14,294 bases of DNA. It comes from an uncultured Christensenella sp. (GTDB lineage Bacteria; Bacillota; Clostridia; Christensenellales; UBA1242). Positions 12,001 to 14,294 of the stretch are shown here, piece by piece (positions within the stretch are counted from its first letter, which is position 1; each line of letters starts with the position of its first letter). A program made the translations under genes and the position numbers. The DNA lies in the NCBI GenBank assembly GCA_948471335.1, contig CAOKRZ010000017.1:1-14294 (forward strand), given 5' to 3'. The notes beneath the pieces are model-generated. The model was not told the DNA's origin and searched no databases. It saw nothing but the letters and a program-made list of their open reading frames with translations.

Positions 12001-14294
12001 CAGCTGTTAGTTTAGTCTTATCGACAACATACAACGAAGAAGGTTTCAGATAGTTAAATCCAATTCTTGTTGGATAGCCAAAGTTGTAGTTGTTAGACTT
12101 TTTACTAAATCCACTGACATTAATTGAACTATATGCTACCCCGCCACTGCTTTCATTTTCTCCGTTACTTGATGCCTTATTCTGTTTTTCATTCAAAGCA
12201 TCTTGATCATACATTGAGTTATTCACGGTATTACCGCCCCAAACATTGATGTTTAGACTAGTTGAAAGAGCGTCTGTTGTATGATCATTCCAATCGATAT
12301 GAGAGTAAGTGTAAGAATTGTTGATTGAAAGATTTTTTCCGCCTGCGAAAGCATGGATGTTTGTGTCAATATAGCTTGTGAGTGATCCGCCACTGAATGT
12401 TCCGTAAACTTTGCCATTTGAAGCAGTTCCGGTAACGCCTGACATATTGCCTTCTTTTGCTGCTCTGTAGATTATGTCTGCGACGCTGTAGCTGTCACTG
12501 ATGACGCCTTGAGTCATGTTTCCGACAAGTCCGCCGACGTTGACTTTGTCTGCGCCTGCAACTTCGATGTTGCCCATAACGCCAACTGCGAAGATGTTTC
12601 CGCCTGTCATGTTTCCAACAACACCGCCGACATTTGATGCGGCGCTGCTTTCAACAATCAAACTTTCATAGTCAAGAATAAGTGAAGATACAAACGATTT
12701 CTCAGATAGTTCACTGATAAAGTTTTTAGTTAGTGTTTGATTATTTATTTTCTTGATCTGCAATGTCTTGCCATCACCGATGATTGCAAAGTTTTCATTT
12801 GCAGTTTCAAAAGCGGATGATCTGGTTGTATTATCAACGTAATAATATGCAATTTCGTTAAGCTCATCAACTTCCGTTGTCGAAGAAGCTTCACTGAGCT
12901 TAGCTGGATTTAATTTATGACCAGCTGGAACGTTGGCAGATTGAATTTTTAATCCAGATAGTATTTTATCAACTATATTGTCTGTTGTATCTGCTGTTTC
13001 ATAACCATAACTTGAGTTATTTGTATAGGCAGTCATATATCCCATATCCTGACCTTTTGAGTCTGTTGTGAGGGTTACGCCATGGTTGTAGTAGTTGCCG
13101 GAGTTTTCCTCCAAGCCATCAATACTTCCAAACAGAGCGTTAACCTTTCCGCTGTTTGTATCCTTTGTTGTCAGATAGCTGTTGTGAGTCACAAGGCTGT
13201 AGTTCTTCGTTATTAAGCCAAGTGTAGAGCTGTTGTCAATATGTCCAACAAGACCGCCAAAGTAATAGTAATCACCAGAAATTGGCACCTCTACGAAAAC
13301 ATCACCATAGTTGTAGTTTTCTTCCATTGAAACAGAACTTGCTTTGATGTAGCCAGCAGTTCCGCCGATCTTAAGATTTGATATTTCTTTATTAACCTCA
13401 ATAAAGCCGCCAAATGAAAGATTTTTCAAGCTGGCTGTATTTGTCAAAGTAGTTTCATCGCTTGTAAGCTTTCCAGCAAATCCACCGACGGACGTGTTGA
13501 CGTTTTGCATGCCTTCGCTGAGTATAATTCCGCCGTCAAATCTGTGAATTGAGCCTGAGTTTGCAGAAACTGTCATAGATTTTGCCAAGCCGACGAATCC
13601 GCCTGCATTGACTGAACTTGTTGAAGTCAAAGTATATTCATCACCTACAAGAGCTGTGCCTTCAACTGTAACGTCGTCTGCTGTTCCGACAAGTCCACCG
13701 ACATTGAGTGCACTTCCCGAAAGAGTAAGTTTGTTTGAACTGTTATTTCCAAACACTTGAGTAGCGCCTGTAATTGTCACGCCGTTTGAGCTTAATCCGA
13801 CAAGTCCGCCATAGTTTAAATTACCCGTTGTTTTAATTGTCGAATTTTTATTTTCAGCGCCAAGGTTGCTGATTCTCAGTTCGCTGGCTGTTTTGCCAAC
13901 AAGTCCACCATAGTTTAAAGTTGTCATATCAGCAGAAGAAGTCAATTGAGTTTCAACTCTAACATTTGTGCTGCTTGCGAAGTTTGCTGTGCTTAGGCCA
14001 GAGACGATCTCTCCGACAAGTCCGCCATAGTTGAGATTGCTCATTTTTGAACCTAATGTCAAAGCGCTTCTCATTGGATAGCCTGAAGCAGTTGAATTGA
14101 AACTGAGTGACACACCTTCGCCAACAGTTCCGACAAGTCCGCCTACATTAAGGCTTGGAGTTGTTGCCCCGCCAGTCACATGGATTTTCGCTGGACGATT
14201 CATGCTGTTTTGTCTTAAGCTGAGATTAAACGCTTGTGGAGCATCAGCATCTCCTTCGTTTTTCTTTATTTCAGTGCTTCCGAAAAGAGTGCAG
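9050..14294 (-). CDS. Giant GLUG-repeat surface protein (5' end beyond window)
   Basis: The frame is open to the right window edge, 30 codons above the internal ATG at 14203 (CTLFGSTEIKKNEGDADAPQ ...), so that ATG is not the real start. 1747 residues are visible. At least sixteen GLUG-type motifs of the form N-V/Y/I-G-G-L-V-G are present: a dense set in the first ~340 residues, two after ~550 (NVGGVVGNM, NVGGLVGNM), and a third set around 980-1110. A segment FDGNGKTLDNFYATMF precedes the third set, as is common in such adhesins. The last ~300 residues hold a Gly/Asn-rich part (IAGNGANGNSYS, GGAGGSIYG, SGDGGNNG) and a closing domain ending GYWEGCNWHSN. There is no LPXTG motif, terminal membrane helix or charged tail, so anchoring must be N-terminal or non-covalent. 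GLUG proteins are extracellular in Bacillota and Bacteroidota; adhesion is likely but inferred. Confidence 0.88.
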   Translation of the reverse strand, partial: CTLFGSTEIKKNEGDADAPQAFNLSLRQNSMNRPAKIHVTGGATTPSLNVGGLVGTVGEGVSLSFNSTASGYPMRSALTLGSKMSNLNYGGLVGEIVSGLSTANFASSTNVRVETQLTSSADMTTLNYGGLVGKTASELRISNLGAENKNSTIKTTGNLNYGGLVGLSSNGVTITGATQVFGNNSSNKLTLSGSALNVGGLVGTADDVTVEGTALVGDEYTLTSTSSVNAGGFVGLAKSMTVSANSGSIHRFDGGIILSEGMQNVNTSVGGFAGKLTSDETTLTNTASLKNLSFGGFIEVNKEISNLKIGGTAGYIKASSVSMEENYNYGDVFVEVPISGDYYYFGGLVGHIDNSSTLGLITKNYSLVTHNSYLTTKDTNSGKVNALFGSIDGLEENSGNYYNHGVTLTTDSKGQDMGYMTAYTNNSSYGYETADTTDNIVDKILSGLKIQSANVPAGHKLNPAKLSEASSTTEVDELNEIAYYYVDNTTRSSAFETANENFAIIGDGKTLQIKKINNQTLTKNFISELSEKSFVSSLILDYESLIVESSAASNVGGVVGNMTGGNIFAVGVMGNIEVAGADKVNVGGLVGNMTQGVISDSYSVADIIYRAAKEGNMSGVTGTASNGKVYGTFSGGSLTSYIDTNIHAFAGGKNLSINNSYTYSHIDWNDHTTDALSTSLNINVWGGNTVNNSMYDQDALNEKQNKASSNGENESSGGVAYSSINVSGFSKKSNNYNFGYPTRIGFNYLKPSSLYVVDKTKLTADAIGIYNFKYTRPLTVDETANINSKLPDNETRIAYGIPNASVLKNVDFSSLSNISQAFLLYDIDASKTESYKSETWEIGIPKVEKTESGQTSITKNFDGNGKTLDNFYATMFSNPAVTNATITNLRITNGSETAMSGPVLANALNDTTVSNMTISGRIVKNSGDVGGLATTSTGATFLTAVTNLVMVLSKETANVGGLVGKVTGGNLTISYSANYAPIESWGAGSGSTSNIGGLVGSANSQITISNSYNANSVIAGYRGDASNVSELSADYRAGGLVGFAENSVDIQNSYNSGMVKAGNKEVGDGCISHAGGIVGYIEKNDNENQSNNENQSISSCYNEGSIEALGKDPSVSIVLEAKVDGDNYIISYVDLFQISGQNINVYAQPIVGNGTNNIKEETNGCDANAPYVADGIVIDSPEPEMKGGTVLGIPVMWVDNADKCAFLAAEDSQFYTLSGYLGIDKYAEIICIGKLLSRVSIDENKYGLHTSFEGSSGTGHLAGDWTFNTAYVRRTSLDDPSEFEILSQENSKIPCSIAVKVPYEIHFWTSDVDHVVEEYYKNYELLQVNFYDGIKNGDIATNEGVNAYTGYLNTYNPTFVSGSVSKPSIQTSYGLKTSDDITIANNNYQFIGNKSGGTTATSPSGYVLIEDVYINSQTTYSKQVSGNGYSIEFGNSGKLIESKVIKNTNLLEILSNGSFLPKGTYYNISAYGSIVKESSSMWIANNGGETAPSSTIISSSVKGDKFYSFISLAARNGSRLAIPGNGNSVFFTYGSTELKSIRNFGTLIAGNGANGNSYSINSQTQTDGKTYNQIGGAGGSIYGTDITNYGFIKSGDGGNNGSTQPSKNGKDNGAAKVDAEHIPDSIAENIAQKPDVQKTKSAEGTCKFGTAWNSNSGQLAITNTSATGSGGIRVIKDGLASNTKDRIGIYGADGKKLASFYGYKRFVASIYTFFYDQHDPADLIKAFTNADEEKGYGYWEGCNWHSN
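11005..11040. repeat. Perfect 18-bp tandem duplication inside the giant gene
   Basis: TTGATTGATTTTCATTGT occurs twice head-to-tail (11005-11022 and 11023-11040) with no mismatch. On the coding strand it gives the hexapeptide NENQSN-type repeat (DNENQSNNENQS). Six whole codons, so slippage would change length without breaking the frame. Confidence 0.9.
13240..14160 (-). repeat. Cluster of GLUG-coding DNA repeats
   Basis: On the plus strand a short degenerate word of the form ACAAGTCCGCC(A/G) recurs, for example near 13246, 13689, 13799, 13899, 14013 and 14132, each coding for GGLVG on the minus strand. Spacing is irregular at about 100-120 bp. Related copies recur near 11174, 11300, 11407 and 12526. 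These short identities are candidate sites for recombination between repeats. Confidence 0.7.

Overview
The window reads as a stretch of chromosome from a low-GC, Gram-positive-type bacterium (Bacillota or relatives), most likely an uncultured gut anaerobe. The evidence is AT-rich DNA, purine-rich Shine-Dalgarno sites, TGN-extended -10 promoters, a Clostridia-type RadC, a bacterial Ig-like secreted protein and a giant GLUG-repeat surface protein. Tryptophan is encoded by TGG and TGA serves as a stop, so the code appears standard. Nothing in the sequence fixes the genus.

Layout, left to right. (1) 1-304, minus strand: the start of a membrane-anchored protein with an acidic, proline-rich stalk, cut by the window edge. 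(2) 415-6168, minus strand: the nucleotide-excision-repair genes uvrB and uvrA, separated by a small secreted Ig-like protein that has its own promoter and terminator. uvrA and uvrB both carry an extended -10 element that ends 6-7 bases before the ATG and have no usable Shine-Dalgarno site, which predicts leaderless or near-leaderless mRNAs. (3) 6251-7100: a regulatory cassette of two small paralogous XRE/Cro-type repressors on the minus strand, facing a divergent 84-residue protein of unknown function. A 13-bp palindromic motif (TACCA-N3-TGG type) occurs three times at the promoters of this cassette. (4) 7107-7953: two divergent, diverged paralogues of 120 and 121 residues, each with a predicted winged-helix-like N-terminal domain and one C-terminal membrane helix. 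(5) 7950-8651: a RadC-family JAMM protein whose stop codon overlaps that of the convergent membrane protein. (6) 8652-9049: about 400 bp without a convincing gene, filled with TGTCGA-type repeats, four of them in near-perfect 38-bp register. (7) 9050-14294, minus strand: 1747 residues of a giant surface protein with many GLUG-type repeats, its N-terminus lying beyond the window.

uvrA and uvrB work together in nucleotide excision repair: UvrA2B scans DNA and UvrB stays at the lesion for UvrC, which is not in the window. The XRE cassette looks like an autoregulated switch. The paired winged-helix/membrane proteins look like a membrane-linked regulatory pair of unknown function. The 38-bp repeat block and the divergent membrane-anchored pair are the least explained structures here.
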